Source: Phycisphaerae bacterium (GTDB taxonomy: Bacteria; Planctomycetota; Phycisphaerae; Phycisphaerales; UBA1924). From it: a stretch of 64,000 bases of DNA. Both the position numbers and the translations under genes were made by a program. This document shows positions 24,966-33,007 of the stretch, piece by piece. Location of the stretch: assembly GCA_022180725.1 (NCBI GenBank), contig BQMO01000004.1, positions 62,001-126,000 on the forward strand, read 5' to 3'. How positions within the stretch are numbered: the first letter of the stretch is position 1; the number at the start of each line of letters is the position of its first letter. The notes under the pieces are model-generated. The model saw only the letters and a list, made by a program, of their open reading frames with translations. It was not told the DNA's origin and did no database searches.

Positions 24966-24994
24966 CGGGGGTTCGATTCCCCCCGGCTCCATTC
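24966..24994. other. attR: 29-bp core, second copy of the tmRNA 3' end
   Basis: Identical to 13530-13558. It is followed by CTTTTTACGC, probably the native ssrA terminator T-run, now separated from the gene by 11.4 kb. Only the T-arm/acceptor portion is present, so it is not an RNA gene. Confidence 0.93.
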
Positions 24995-25291
24995 CTTTTT
25001 ACGCTTTCGCGTGTTCTCCGGCGCACCCGGATCATGCATGCCGTCGGGGTGCTCGGGCCGCGCCGGCTCACCGCCCGCCGCACGCGCCCACGCCGCCGCG
25101 TTCCCCGCGTCGCGCAGGTCCTCGATCAGTTGGGTGGTGGTCCTGGTCATCACGCCGCATGCCCCGGGTCGCGCTTCGCCTCCAATATACTCCGGACCCA
25201 TGTATCATGGAACCGCCGCGCGCCGAGATTGCCCGGGCGTACCCACTCGTGTATTCATTCGCGGTGTGATTCTCACCTTCGGCACCATCCC
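24995..25291. other. Host-side flank of attR with one short minus-strand ORF
   Basis: The 297 bp between attR and the GNAT gene holds a minus-strand frame from ATG 25150 ('MTRTTTQLIEDLRDAGNAAAWARAAGGEP') that runs through attR into the displaced integrase tail. It has no convincing SD and no recognised family. It could be a chance frame, or a remnant of another element at this integration hotspot. No RNA or terminator other than the T-run after attR is visible. Confidence 0.3.
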
Positions 25292-25813
25292 ATGACCCCG
25301 ACGCCCAGCATCGCCCTTCGCCCCACGACCCGCGACGACCTCGACACCCTCTTCCGCATCCAAGCCGACCCCGCCGGCAACGCCCTTGCCGGCACCAAGC
25401 CCCGCACGCGCGACGCCTACTTCGCTGTCTGGGACACCATCCTCACCGATCCCGCCGTGATCCCCCGCTCCATCCTCGCCGACGGCCTGCTCGTCGGCTC
25501 CATCAATCAGTTCCGCATGGAGAATGCCAACGCCGTCGGCTACTGGATCGACCGCGCGTGGTGGGGCCGCGGCGTCGCCTCGCGCGCCCTCGCCCTCTTC
25601 CTTGCCGAAGTCCCCACTCGCCCCCTCCACGCCACCGTCGCCCTCGACAACGCCGCCTCCCGACGCATCCTCGAGAAGCACGGCTTCGCCTTGACCCACA
25701 CCTACGAGGGCCAGGAGACCGACCGCTACACCGCGCGCACCGTCGCCGCCTACGTCCTCCGCCCTGACGAGCCGCGAGCATCAGTGAGCGGTTCATGCAA
25801 GCCGATGGCATAA
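25292..25813 (+). CDS. GNAT-family N-acetyltransferase (RimJ/RimL type)
   Basis: 173 residues. 'LRPTTRDDLDTLFRIQADPAGN' opens a RimJ/RimL-type GNAT domain; 'NAVGYWIDRAWWGRGVASRALALFL' provides the acetyl-CoA-binding (R/Q)xxGxG/A loop; and 'HATVALDNAASRRILEKHGFALTHTYEGQETDRY' is the typical C-terminal half. Family role: acetylation of N-terminal or small-molecule amines. The C-terminus (DEPRASVSGSCKPMA) is encoded by an EPRA repeat whose usual TAA has become TCA, extending the protein by 11 residues. Confidence 0.88.
   Translation: MTPTPSIALRPTTRDDLDTLFRIQADPAGNALAGTKPRTRDAYFAVWDTILTDPAVIPRSILADGLLVGSINQFRMENANAVGYWIDRAWWGRGVASRALALFLAEVPTRPLHATVALDNAASRRILEKHGFALTHTYEGQETDRYTARTVAAYVLRPDEPRASVSGSCKPMA
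25767..25810 (+). repeat. EPRA repeat copy at the end of the GNAT gene
   Basis: ACGAGCCGCGAGCATCAGTG plus AGCGGTTCATGCAAGCCG; similar over about 44 bp to the copy at 27137-27180, including the downstream ..GCGGTTC.T.CAAGCCG segment. It overlaps the gene's last codons. Confidence 0.75.
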
Positions 25814-25904
25814 ATGCCCATTTCCGCGCGCGATGCAGAAATGCCACAGGCGTCGCCGGTGATCAAATCAGCCCGCATCGCGCGAGCAGTGGGGGAGCAC
25901 CACC

Positions 25905-27026
25905 TCACCCCGCCAGGTCGATGTCGTCCGATCCTGCCTCGCCGTCGCCCGGCTTGTCCCACGCGTCCTTGGGCAGGTGCCGGTTGTGCGTGCGGATCAC
26001 CCGCGACAACTGGCCCCCGAACAGATCGCACACCAGCGTCAGCATCCGCACGTGCGTCGGGGTGAACGGCGTGCGATGATCCCGGAAGAACACGCACACC
26101 GCGACGGCCTCCCCGTCCTGCTTCGCCGGCACGCCCACCATCGCCGCCTCCGCCAGCCACGCGTCCCCGCGCCCCAGCGCCGCCGCGATCTCCGATCCGT
26201 CCCGCAGCACCGCGGCCTCGTCCCGATGCTCGAACGCCGGCGGCGCTACGTCCGCCAAGTGGTCCAGCAGGCTCTCGCACGTGTCCTTCGGGCAGTCGTA
26301 GTTCACGTATGCGCCCAGCGCGAAGTCCCCCAGCGAGTTCGGCAGGAAGATCGCCGCGTTCGTCGAGCCGACTTTCCGCAGCGTGTACTCCAGCGTCGTC
26401 CGCAGCAGCCCCTCCAGGTCCAGTTCCTGCCGCAGGATCGCGTTGAACTCGCTCGCCATCGAGACGCCCGTCAGCCGGTCCGACAGGTCGCGGTACGACG
26501 CCGCCATGTCCGCGCACAACTCGCCCATCTGCCGCATCAGTTCATGCCGCGACTTGAACAGCGTCCCGCACAGCGCCCGCAGCCGCCGCGTCCGCCGACG
26601 CTCCCGCACCAGCGAGTCGCGCGACCGCTGAACCCGGTCGAACGCCCCCGCGAGCGCCGCCTGCAACGCCTCGGGCGCCGCGTCCGGTTCCACGACATCC
26701 GCCACCCCGGCCCGCATCGCCTCCGCGAGAAACAGCGCCTCCGCGCCCGCTCGGATCACCACGCACGCCGCCCCCACCCCGCACGATTGCACCCGGCCCC
26801 ACACCTCCAGAGGGTGCGGGCAGTCGATCACCACCAGGTCAAACCCCCGCGCCGCCTTGGGGGCGTGCTCCGTGTCGGTCCCCTCCACCCGTGCCGACGT
26901 GCCCGCCAGCCGCGCGACCAGCCCCTCGCGCGAGGCACGCCGTGACGCCACCACCAGCACCGCCGCCTGACGAATTGTCAGTGATTCACCGACGATCGGG
27001 CTGGTGTTGACCTTCCGGCGGGCCAT
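25905..27026 (-). CDS. Degenerate receiver-GAF regulatory protein
   Basis: 373 residues from the ATG at 27026 (GGAGG SD; longer versions would translate an EPRA repeat). Residues about 15-130 resemble a CheY-like receiver ('AAVLVVASRRASREGLVARL', 'FDLVVIDCPHPLEVWGRVQSCG', 'VADVVEPDAAPEALQAAL') but the phospho-Asp position and the conserved Lys are not evident, so it is probably a pseudo-receiver. A coiled-coil linker follows, then a GAF domain at about 200-350 ('LLRTTLEYTLRKVGSTNAAIFLPN'). No output domain is visible. Likely a signal-integration protein partnered with the receiver-HTH protein immediately downstream of its promoter side. Confidence 0.65.
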   Translation of the reverse strand: MARRKVNTSPIVGESLTIRQAAVLVVASRRASREGLVARLAGTSARVEGTDTEHAPKAARGFDLVVIDCPHPLEVWGRVQSCGVGAACVVIRAGAEALFLAEAMRAGVADVVEPDAAPEALQAALAGAFDRVQRSRDSLVRERRRTRRLRALCGTLFKSRHELMRQMGELCADMAASYRDLSDRLTGVSMASEFNAILRQELDLEGLLRTTLEYTLRKVGSTNAAIFLPNSLGDFALGAYVNYDCPKDTCESLLDHLADVAPPAFEHRDEAAVLRDGSEIAAALGRGDAWLAEAAMVGVPAKQDGEAVAVCVFFRDHRTPFTPTHVRMLTLVCDLFGGQLSRVIRTHNRHLPKDAWDKPGDGEAGSDDIDLAG

Positions 27027-27136
27027 CGGCATCCTCCAGGACAACGGTGCATCGACCCGTCCCCCGCCCCGGTTGAGCCGTCTTCCGATGTTCGTACCGT
27101 CCCGCCCCCCGACGAACCGCCTCATCGCCCCGCGCC

Positions 27137-27182
27137 AACGAGCCGCGAGCGTGAGCGTGCGGTTCTTCAAGCCGCTAGCATG
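27137..27182 (+). repeat. EPRA repeat copy in the intergenic region
   Basis: AACGAGCCGCGAGCGTGAGC followed by GTGCGGTTCTTCAAGCCG. It lies between two divergently unrelated regulatory genes, and its antisense reads as a spurious N-terminal extension of the GAF protein. Confidence 0.75.
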
Positions 27183-27200
27183 GTGCCTCGTGTCCGATGT

Positions 27201-27866
27201 TCACCGCGCACCATCGCGTGAGGTTCCGTGCTCAGCCGGAACACCCGCGCCGACCAGCACCCCCGCGATCGCCTCCAGCAACTGGTCCGTCGTGAACGGC
27301 TTGCGCAGAAACCCGTGCGCCCCCGCCGACCGAAACGTCCCTTCCAGCCCGGGGTCCGGGTGCCCCGTCACCGCCAGCACCCGCGTCGCCGCAAACGCCG
27401 GATTCTCCCGCACTCGCGCGCACACCACGTCCCCGCGCACGTCCGGCAGCATGAAATCCAGCAGGATCACCTGCGGCCGGAACGACTCGGTCAGCAGCCC
27501 CGCGTCGTACGCCGTCGTCGCCGTCCGAACCTCGTTCTGCGTGTCGCGCGTCAGGATCGACCGGTACAGCGCCAGGATCTGCTCGTCATCATCCACGCAC
27601 AGAATCCGCCGCCTCGACCCCGACTCCAGCACCGCCGTCGGAATGTCGTTCGCCCGCATGAACCGCAGCAGTTCCTCGCGCGGAATCCGCCGGAACTTGC
27701 TCCCCGGCACCCGAAACCCGTGCAGCCGTCCCGCATCAAAGCACCGGATGATCGTCTGCTGGCTCACCTTGCACACCGACGCCGCCTCGCCCGTGGTGAA
27801 CACGCGCTTCTGCGACAGGTCCTCCGTCGCGGGTCTGGCTTGGGTTGCGTCGGCGCGATGGTCCAC
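27201..27866 (-). CDS. HTH (excisionase-type) plus response-regulator receiver protein
   Basis: 221 residues from a GTG at 27866 chosen for its upstream GGAAGGA. The N-terminal 'FTTGEAASVCKVSQQTIIRCFDAGRLHGFRVPGSKFRRIPREELLRFM' is a MerR/excisionase-type wHTH; the C-terminal receiver (about 85-205) has 'ILCVDDDEQILALY', phospho-acceptor Asp in 'VILLDFMLPD' and the switch Lys in 'HGFLRKPFT'. DNA binding at the N-terminus and receiver at the C-terminus is the reverse of most response regulators. No histidine kinase is adjacent. The order is unusual but known in some delta-proteobacteria and planctomycetes. Confidence 0.83.
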   Translation of the reverse strand: MDHRADATQARPATEDLSQKRVFTTGEAASVCKVSQQTIIRCFDAGRLHGFRVPGSKFRRIPREELLRFMRANDIPTAVLESGSRRRILCVDDDEQILALYRSILTRDTQNEVRTATTAYDAGLLTESFRPQVILLDFMLPDVRGDVVCARVRENPAFAATRVLAVTGHPDPGLEGTFRSAGAHGFLRKPFTTDQLLEAIAGVLVGAGVPAEHGTSRDGAR

Positions 27867-28035
27867 GGGTCGTCCTTCCGGCGGCGCACGCCGCAAACTC
27901 TCGCGCGCCCGCACAGACCTCTATCGACCCCCATCCCCCCTCACTTCACACCGCGCACCATGTCCATCCGGGGTTATTTCCCCCCCCCGTACAATGCGCA
28001 GCCCGTACGCATCACGCGCCTTCGTGCCGCGGCGC

Positions 28036-28725
28036 CTACCGCCCCAGCGCCCGCCACTTCGTCACCGCTTCCGGTTCGCGCGGGTACAGCGGCAGCAGCG
28101 CGACCGGGTCCATCGCCGCGAGTTCCTCGCCCGCCTCCAGCACCGCGTACGCGTCGAACACGGGCCGATGAATCTCCACCCCCGCCCGCGCGCACGTCTC
28201 CGCGAACGTCCCAGGCAAATACCGATCCGCCACGACCGACTCCAACCCGTCCGCCGAGAACGCGCGCCCATCCACGAGCCGTCCCGCCTCCATCTCGCGC
28301 CCCGCGCCGTCAAACCACGTCACCCACGCCGAATCCCCCTTGCCGGCCAGCGCCACCGCGAATCGGCCCGGGCGCCCGGCTCGCCGCGCCGCCACCCACG
28401 CGCTCGGAACCCCGCGAACCTCCGCCCCCGTGGCTTCCGCGATCATCTTCGCGCTCGCCGTCGCCGTCCGCAGCGCCGTGAATCCGCCCGGCCCGATCGA
28501 CACCGCCACGCCCCGAACTTCCCGCGGCGCCACCCCGGCCCCTCGGAACACACGGTCCACCGCCATCATCAAACCGTCTCCGCCCAGCGCCTCCGCCCCC
28601 AGCCGCGTTGATACCCCGTCCACCACCCGCGTCAGCGCCACCCCCGGTTTCCACCCGCACCCATCCTCCGCCGACGACGGGTTGCTCGTCTCGATCGCCA
28701 GGTTCACGCCCTCGGGCCACGGCAT
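28036..28725 (-). CDS. tsaB: tRNA threonylcarbamoyladenosine biosynthesis protein TsaB
   Basis: 229 residues from the ATG at 28725. N-terminal 'NLAIETSNPSSAE' and the hallmark 'AVSIGPGGFTALRTATASAKMIAEAT' identify the TsaB member of the ASKHA/Kae1 superfamily. It acts with TsaD and TsaE to make t6A37 in ANN-decoding tRNAs. Length matches the family. Neither tsaD nor tsaE is in the window. Divergent from the beta-barrel gene at 28794 across 68 bp. Confidence 0.9.
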   Translation of the reverse strand: MPWPEGVNLAIETSNPSSAEDGCGWKPGVALTRVVDGVSTRLGAEALGGDGLMMAVDRVFRGAGVAPREVRGVAVSIGPGGFTALRTATASAKMIAEATGAEVRGVPSAWVAARRAGRPGRFAVALAGKGDSAWVTWFDGAGREMEAGRLVDGRAFSADGLESVVADRYLPGTFAETCARAGVEIHRPVFDAYAVLEAGEELAAMDPVALLPLYPREPEAVTKWRALGR

Positions 28726-28793
28726 CCGCAACGCTAGGCCACGCACGCCGCGACGCTTCGTGGTACGCTTCCGCCCCCCGCAGGAGTCCCGCA

Positions 28794-29675
28794 ATGCTGC
28801 TTCGTGGTGGAACTGTCCTCGCCTTCCTCACCTCGGCCGCCCTCGCCCAATCCGTCCCGCCCGCGCCCAACGACGCCCCGCCCGATCAGCCCTCGCACGA
28901 CGGGACCGAAGACGCCCGCTGGACCATCCGCTTCGAACCCGCCGTCTGGTTCGCCGGCCTCAGCGGCGACGTCACCCTCCCCCGCGCCGACGAAGATTCC
29001 GGCGGCAACCAACCCACCCGCCTCCGCGACCTCGGCCAGAACCGCACCGCGCGCCTCACCCCCTTCGGCGAAGTCTCCCTCCGCCGCGGCAACTGGGGCT
29101 TCGCCCTCCGCGGCTTCGCCCTCGCCAGCGACGAATCCGCCCCCGGACGCGACGGCATGATCGGCGACATCCCCATCGCCGACGGCGACGCCATCTCGTC
29201 CTCCGTCACCTTCGCCGCCGCTGAACTCGAAGCCCTCTACACCCTCGTCAAGGGCCAGAGCCGCCCGATGGAGGGTGGCGGGTACTGGCTCCGACCGCGC
29301 CTCGACCTCGTCTTCGGCCTGCGCGCGCTCCAGGCCGACTGGTCCGTCCGTAATCTCGACGCCGAAGGCCCCGACTCCGCCTCCGCCGATGAACTCGCCC
29401 TTCATCCGCTCGTGGGTATCAAGGCCGGCGCCGTCATCCGCGAACGCTTCGCCCTCGACGTCCAACTCGCCGCCGGCGGCATGCCCTTCCTCGAGAACTC
29501 CTCCTTCGGCTTCGACATCCTCGTGGGCGGTTCCTGCGAAATCATCCCCCACGTCGGCGTCCAACTCGGCTACCGCGCCCTCTTTTTTTCCATCAGTTCC
29601 GGCGACGGCGACGCCCAGTTCGAGTTCTCCGGGGCCGTTCAGGGCCTGTACGCCGGCCTGGCCATCGAGTTCTAG
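28794..29675 (+). CDS. Predicted outer-membrane beta-barrel protein
   Basis: 293 residues, with CAGGAG 7 bases before the ATG at 28794. A signal peptide (MLLRGGTVLAFLTSAALAQ) is followed by alternating amphipathic strands ('WTIRFEPAVWFAGLSGDVTL', 'WGFALRGFALASDES', 'RFALDVQLAAGGMPF', 'HVGVQLGYRALFFSISS') and a terminal aromatic residue ('GLAIEF'), the usual C-terminal signature of outer-membrane barrels. No enzymatic motif. Function unknown; structural porin-like or lipid-sensor roles are equally possible. Confidence 0.7.
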   Translation: MLLRGGTVLAFLTSAALAQSVPPAPNDAPPDQPSHDGTEDARWTIRFEPAVWFAGLSGDVTLPRADEDSGGNQPTRLRDLGQNRTARLTPFGEVSLRRGNWGFALRGFALASDESAPGRDGMIGDIPIADGDAISSSVTFAAAELEALYTLVKGQSRPMEGGGYWLRPRLDLVFGLRALQADWSVRNLDAEGPDSASADELALHPLVGIKAGAVIRERFALDVQLAAGGMPFLENSSFGFDILVGGSCEIIPHVGVQLGYRALFFSISSGDGDAQFEFSGAVQGLYAGLAIEF

Positions 29676-29722
29676 ACCCCCAACCGCCCTCAATCTTCCC
29701 CGTTTCCAAGTCCCGATGGGGA

Positions 29723-29751
29723 TTGACGTTGAGCCTCCGGCGCGGGATAAT
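29723..29751 (+). promoter_or_regulatory. Sigma-70 promoter upstream of the HU/IHF gene
   Basis: TTGACG (29723-29728), 17-bp spacer, GATAAT (29746-29751), 144 bp before the ATG at 29896. It is one of two clear vegetative promoters in the window and fits a highly expressed nucleoid protein. The rest of the 220-bp gap (29676-29895) shows no gene. Confidence 0.75.
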
Positions 29752-29895
29752 CCCGGTTCCCGATTCCCCCGCGCGCCACCCGGCGCCCGGGGCAGACCAT
29801 CCGACGGGGTAGGCCGCGTGGGGGCCGTACCGCCGTTCGTCGGACCACAACATCACGGCCACCCGCGCCGTACCGGTTCACGCGAAGGATTTTCC

Positions 29896-30237
29896 ATGCC
29901 GACCATCACAAAGAAGGAACTGGTCGAACGCATCGCCGAGCGCACCAAACTCCCCCGCGCCGACGTCAAGGCCGCCGTCCAGGAGTTCCTCGATCAGATC
30001 ATCGCCGAACTCAAGAAGGGCAACCGCCTCGAGTTCCGCGACTTCGGCGTCTTCGACATCAAGACCCGCGCCGCGCGCCAGGCCCAGAATCCCAAGACCA
30101 TGGAAAAGGTCAGCGTCCCCGCCAAGCGCGCCGTCAAGTTCAAGGTCGGCCGCCTCATGCGCGACAGCATCGAGAAGGCCCCCCTCCCCGCCTCCATCAC
30201 CGAGGTCAAGGCCTCGTCCAAGGTCGGCGCCGCCTAA
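29896..30237 (+). CDS. HU/IHF-family DNA-binding protein
   Basis: 113 residues, with an AAGGA SD before the ATG at 29896. 'TKKELVERIAERTKLPRADVKAAVQEFLDQIIAELKKGNRLEFRDFGVFDIKTRAARQAQNPKT' is the full HU/IHF fold, with the DNA-intercalating arm 'RAARQAQNPKTMEKVSVPAKRAVKFKVG' (the usual 'RxxRxGRNPxT' shifted to 'ARQAQNPKT'). About 20 extra residues at the C-terminus, basic and A/S/K-rich, are absent from E. coli HU. Nucleoid architecture. The stop overlaps the nadA stop by 3-4 bp, tail to tail. Confidence 0.93.
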   Translation: MPTITKKELVERIAERTKLPRADVKAAVQEFLDQIIAELKKGNRLEFRDFGVFDIKTRAARQAQNPKTMEKVSVPAKRAVKFKVGRLMRDSIEKAPLPASITEVKASSKVGAA

Positions 30238-31475
30238 TCCACCAGCGCCGTCGCGCGCGCCCCGGTCGCGCCCGTGCACGAAAGCATCCGCTCCAGCGCC
30301 ATGAGCGCCCGCGCCCGTGCCGCGCGCGTCACACGCACCTCGTTCACCACCCGCGACACGCCCTCCCGCCCGCCCCCGCGACCGTCAAACCGACCCGCCA
30401 GGTTGTCCAGCGCCCACAACAGGTGCGGCTCATCGATCCGGAACATCGTCGTGCACAGGCACTGACACGACGACAGAATCCGCACCTCCACGCCGCGCCC
30501 CGCCGCCTCCCGCGCTAAGCGTGACACCAGGTGCGTCTCCGTCCCCACCGCCCACCGCGTCCCCGGCTCAGCCCCGCGAATCGTCCGGATGATGAACTCC
30601 GTCGAGCCGTCCAGGTCCGCCAGGTCCACTACTTCCTTGCAGCACTCCGGGTGGACCAGGATCGTCGTCCGCGTTCCCTCGCGCGCGTCGCGATCGCGCA
30701 CCTCCGCGCAGTGCTCCGGCCGGAACAACTTGTGCACCGAGCAGTGCCCCGCCCACAAAATCACCTCGCTCCGATGCACCGCCTCGTCCGTCGCCCCGCC
30801 CAACGCCTCACCTTTTCGCGCCAACTTCGGGTCGTACACGCACGTCCCCGTCGCCACGTCGATCCCTTCCTTCGCCGCGGTGTTCCGCCCCAGGTGCTGG
30901 TCCGGCAGAAACAGAATCTTCCCCTCCGCCCCCGCCTCGCCCCGCGCCCACCGGAACACCTCCCGCGCGTTCGACGATGTGCAGCATGCGCCCCCGTGCT
31001 CGCCCACGAACGCCTTGATCGCCGCCGATGAGTTCACGTATGTGATCGGCACCACCCGCCCGCGCCACCCGCGTCCCCGCAGCGACTCATGGATCGCCTC
31101 CCACGCCGCCACCGTGTCGTCATACGGGGCCATGTCCGCCATCGAGCACCCCGCCGACAGGTCCGGCAGAATCACCGAGACCCCGTCCGGCGTCAGCATG
31201 TCCGCCGTCTCCGCCATGAAGTGCACGCCGCAGAACACGATCCAGCGCAGCGGCCTCCCCGCCGGCCGCGACGCCGCCAGCCCCGCCGCCACCTGCGATA
31301 ACTTCAGCGAATCCCCCGTATGGTCCGCGTGACGGATCACCCCGTCCGTCTGGTAGTGATGCCCCAGGATCACCAGCGCATCGCCCAGTTCGCGCCGCCG
31401 CGCCGTGATCGCCTCGGCCAGGGCCTCGGGCGTCATCCGGGTGTACGAATCCGGGAGCGACGGCTGCCACAACAT
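30234..31475 (-). CDS. nadA: Quinolinate synthase A
   Basis: 413 residues. 'VILGHHYQTDGVIRHADHTGDSLKLSQVAA', 'WIVFCGVHFMAETADMLTPD' (first Fe-S Cys), 'ILPDLSAGCSMADMA', 'YVNSSAAIKAFVGEHGGACCTSSNA' and 'LSSCQCLCTTMFRI' contain the conserved residues, including cysteines available for the [4Fe-4S] cluster. It condenses iminoaspartate with dihydroxyacetone phosphate in de novo NAD synthesis. No nadB or nadC is present in the window. A later start at Met14 is possible. Confidence 0.93.
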   Translation of the reverse strand: MLWQPSLPDSYTRMTPEALAEAITARRRELGDALVILGHHYQTDGVIRHADHTGDSLKLSQVAAGLAASRPAGRPLRWIVFCGVHFMAETADMLTPDGVSVILPDLSAGCSMADMAPYDDTVAAWEAIHESLRGRGWRGRVVPITYVNSSAAIKAFVGEHGGACCTSSNAREVFRWARGEAGAEGKILFLPDQHLGRNTAAKEGIDVATGTCVYDPKLARKGEALGGATDEAVHRSEVILWAGHCSVHKLFRPEHCAEVRDRDAREGTRTTILVHPECCKEVVDLADLDGSTEFIIRTIRGAEPGTRWAVGTETHLVSRLAREAAGRGVEVRILSSCQCLCTTMFRIDEPHLLWALDNLAGRFDGRGGGREGVSRVVNEVRVTRAARARALMALERMLSCTGATGARATALVD

Positions 31476-31493
31476 GCCTCAATCGTAGCGACG

Positions 31494-31841
31494 CTACGCC
31501 GCGCGCCGCGCCGTCACCGCCCCCGCCGACTCGAACGCCACCCCCACGTACTGCCGCGGCGTGTCCGTCCGCAGCACCCGCGTCACCCGCGCCTTCACCA
31601 GGTCCGCCGCCGACAGCAACGCCCGGTCATGCCACGCCACCACCACCTCGATCATGTCACCGACCTCGATCGCCCGCGGCGAATCCACCTCCAGCAACGC
31701 GCCCCCCGCCGACACGTCCCGCGTATACCCCGACAGGTACCGCGCGCTCCCCGCGTGATACACCTTCGCCGGCCGTGTCACCGCCGTCCGCTCGTGCCGC
31801 CTTCGATTCTTCGTGTCCACGTGCGCGACCTCCCGCGTCAC
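31494..31841 (-). CDS. PilZ-domain protein (putative c-di-GMP receptor)
   Basis: 115 residues, single domain. 'NRRRHERT' (RxxxR, about 12-19) and 'DVSAGGALLEV' (DxSxxG) are the c-di-GMP-binding motifs. It starts at ATG 31841; a GTG at 31820 is an alternative. It sits next to the surface-glycan cluster, so control of polysaccharide or adhesion by c-di-GMP is a fair inference. Confidence 0.85.
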   Translation of the reverse strand: MTREVAHVDTKNRRRHERTAVTRPAKVYHAGSARYLSGYTRDVSAGGALLEVDSPRAIEVGDMIEVVVAWHDRALLSAADLVKARVTRVLRTDTPRQYVGVAFESAGAVTARRAA

Positions 31842-31969
31842 GCCACTCGCCCGCGTGTACTCCCCTCATCGTCCCTCAACCCCATCCCCTTCATCCCCTC
31901 CACGCAATTCTCGGACACTTCCGGCCCTCCCCGCTCGCTTCCAACCCTCATCAGGCCGATAACTCCCCC

Positions 31970-33007
31970 GTGCCCCTCTCAGTCCTCATCCCCACCCGAG
32001 ACAGGCCCACGCACCTCGTCGCATGCCTCCACGCACTGGAGATGCAACGCGACCTCCCCGCGCCCCTCGAGGTCCTCGTCGGGATCGACGGCCAGGACGA
32101 CGCCGCCTCCTTCCTCGCCGCCTCCTCCTTCCGCCCTCGCGCCTTCTCCCTTCGCGTCCTCCGCCTCCCCCGTCTTGGACCCGGCGCCACGCGCAACGCC
32201 CTCGCCGCGCACGCCCTCGCCCCGCTCGCCTGGCTCCTCAACGACGACGTCATCCCACACCCCACCGCCGCCTCGCGCCACCTCGCCGCCCACGCCGACC
32301 TCGCGCGCCCCGCCCTCGTCCTCGGCTCGGCCCCGTGGCGAATCCACCTCGACGACACCGCCTTCGACCGCCTCCTCCGCGAATCCTCCATGATCTTCTT
32401 CTACCACCGCATGATCGACCCCGACCCCTCGCGCGACTGGGGCTTCCGCCACGCCTGGTCCCTCAACCTCTCCTGCCCCACCCGCTCCCTCCGCGAGCAC
32501 CCCTTCCTCGAAATGCCAGGGCACTACGGCTACGACGACCTCGAGTTCGCCTTCCGTGCCGCCCTCCCCATCCTCTTCCGCCCCGAAGCCGCCGTCACCC
32601 ACGACCACCGCCTCACCCCCGCCGACTACCTCCACCGCGAACGCGCCCTCGGCCGCGCCGCTCACGCCTATGCCCGCGCCAACCCCGCCTTCGCCTCCGC
32701 CCTCTTCCAACGCAACATCCTCGATCCCCTCGCCCTCGCCGATCTCGACGCACGCACCACCGCCGACGCCCCGCGCCTCCGCGACCTCGCCCGCTGGTTC
32801 CACATCCTCGCGCATTTACACCCCGACCACGCCGACCTCGACGAGGCCTACCAGCGCCACCTCCCCCTCAAGCGATTCGCCTGGGCCGTCGGCCTCCTGC
32901 ACGCCGCCGACCTTCCACTCGACCCCGTGCTCACCGATCCGATCTTCTCCCCGCCTCAACGCCCCGCCGATTCCTCCGCGTACAACGCGTGCACCGCGAG
33001 CCCCTGA
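31970..33007 (+). CDS. Family 2-like glycosyltransferase
   Basis: 345 residues from a GTG at 31970. 'LSVLIPTRDRPTHLVACLHAL' opens a GT-A fold; 'WLLNDDVIPH' is the DxD-like metal-binding motif (NDDV); 'GYDDLEFAFR' is the acceptor/ED motif. Probably inverting transfer to a surface glycan. First gene of the glycan cluster, convergent with the GT4 gene whose end overlaps its 3' end by 52 bp. Sugar specificity unknown. Confidence 0.85.
   Translation: MPLSVLIPTRDRPTHLVACLHALEMQRDLPAPLEVLVGIDGQDDAASFLAASSFRPRAFSLRVLRLPRLGPGATRNALAAHALAPLAWLLNDDVIPHPTAASRHLAAHADLARPALVLGSAPWRIHLDDTAFDRLLRESSMIFFYHRMIDPDPSRDWGFRHAWSLNLSCPTRSLREHPFLEMPGHYGYDDLEFAFRAALPILFRPEAAVTHDHRLTPADYLHRERALGRAAHAYARANPAFASALFQRNILDPLALADLDARTTADAPRLRDLARWFHILAHLHPDHADLDEAYQRHLPLKRFAWAVGLLHAADLPLDPVLTDPIFSPPQRPADSSAYNACTASP

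Larger units (their letters stand above)
13530..24994. mobile_element. 11.4-kb integrative element in ssrA carrying an integrase, primase, capsid-protease fusion and R-M genes
   Basis: Delimited by perfect 29-bp direct repeats at 13530-13558 and 24966-24994 (repeat-to-repeat distance 11,436 bp). The integrase abuts attL. Contents: integrase, CHC2/Toprim/DUF3987 protein, HTH protein, prohead protease-capsid fusion, sigma-like protein, unknown protein, DNA methylase, restriction enzyme, YdjM-like protein, SDH-type protease and a small coupled ORF. Strand composition is neutral (for example 21 G and 21 C in 15541-15600) whereas flanking host DNA is strongly C-rich on this strand. Phage-like but lacking portal, terminase, connector and tail genes, so a satellite or capsid-forming island is more likely than a complete prophage. 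Gene decay is not evident. Confidence 0.9.

Noticed and set aside
24966-24994. tRNA gene fragment or second tmRNA
   Set aside because: Only the T-arm and acceptor half are present; it is the attR duplication.
25186-25191. TATACT as a promoter for the GNAT gene
   Set aside because: No -35 hexamer at acceptable spacing; the match alone is too weak.
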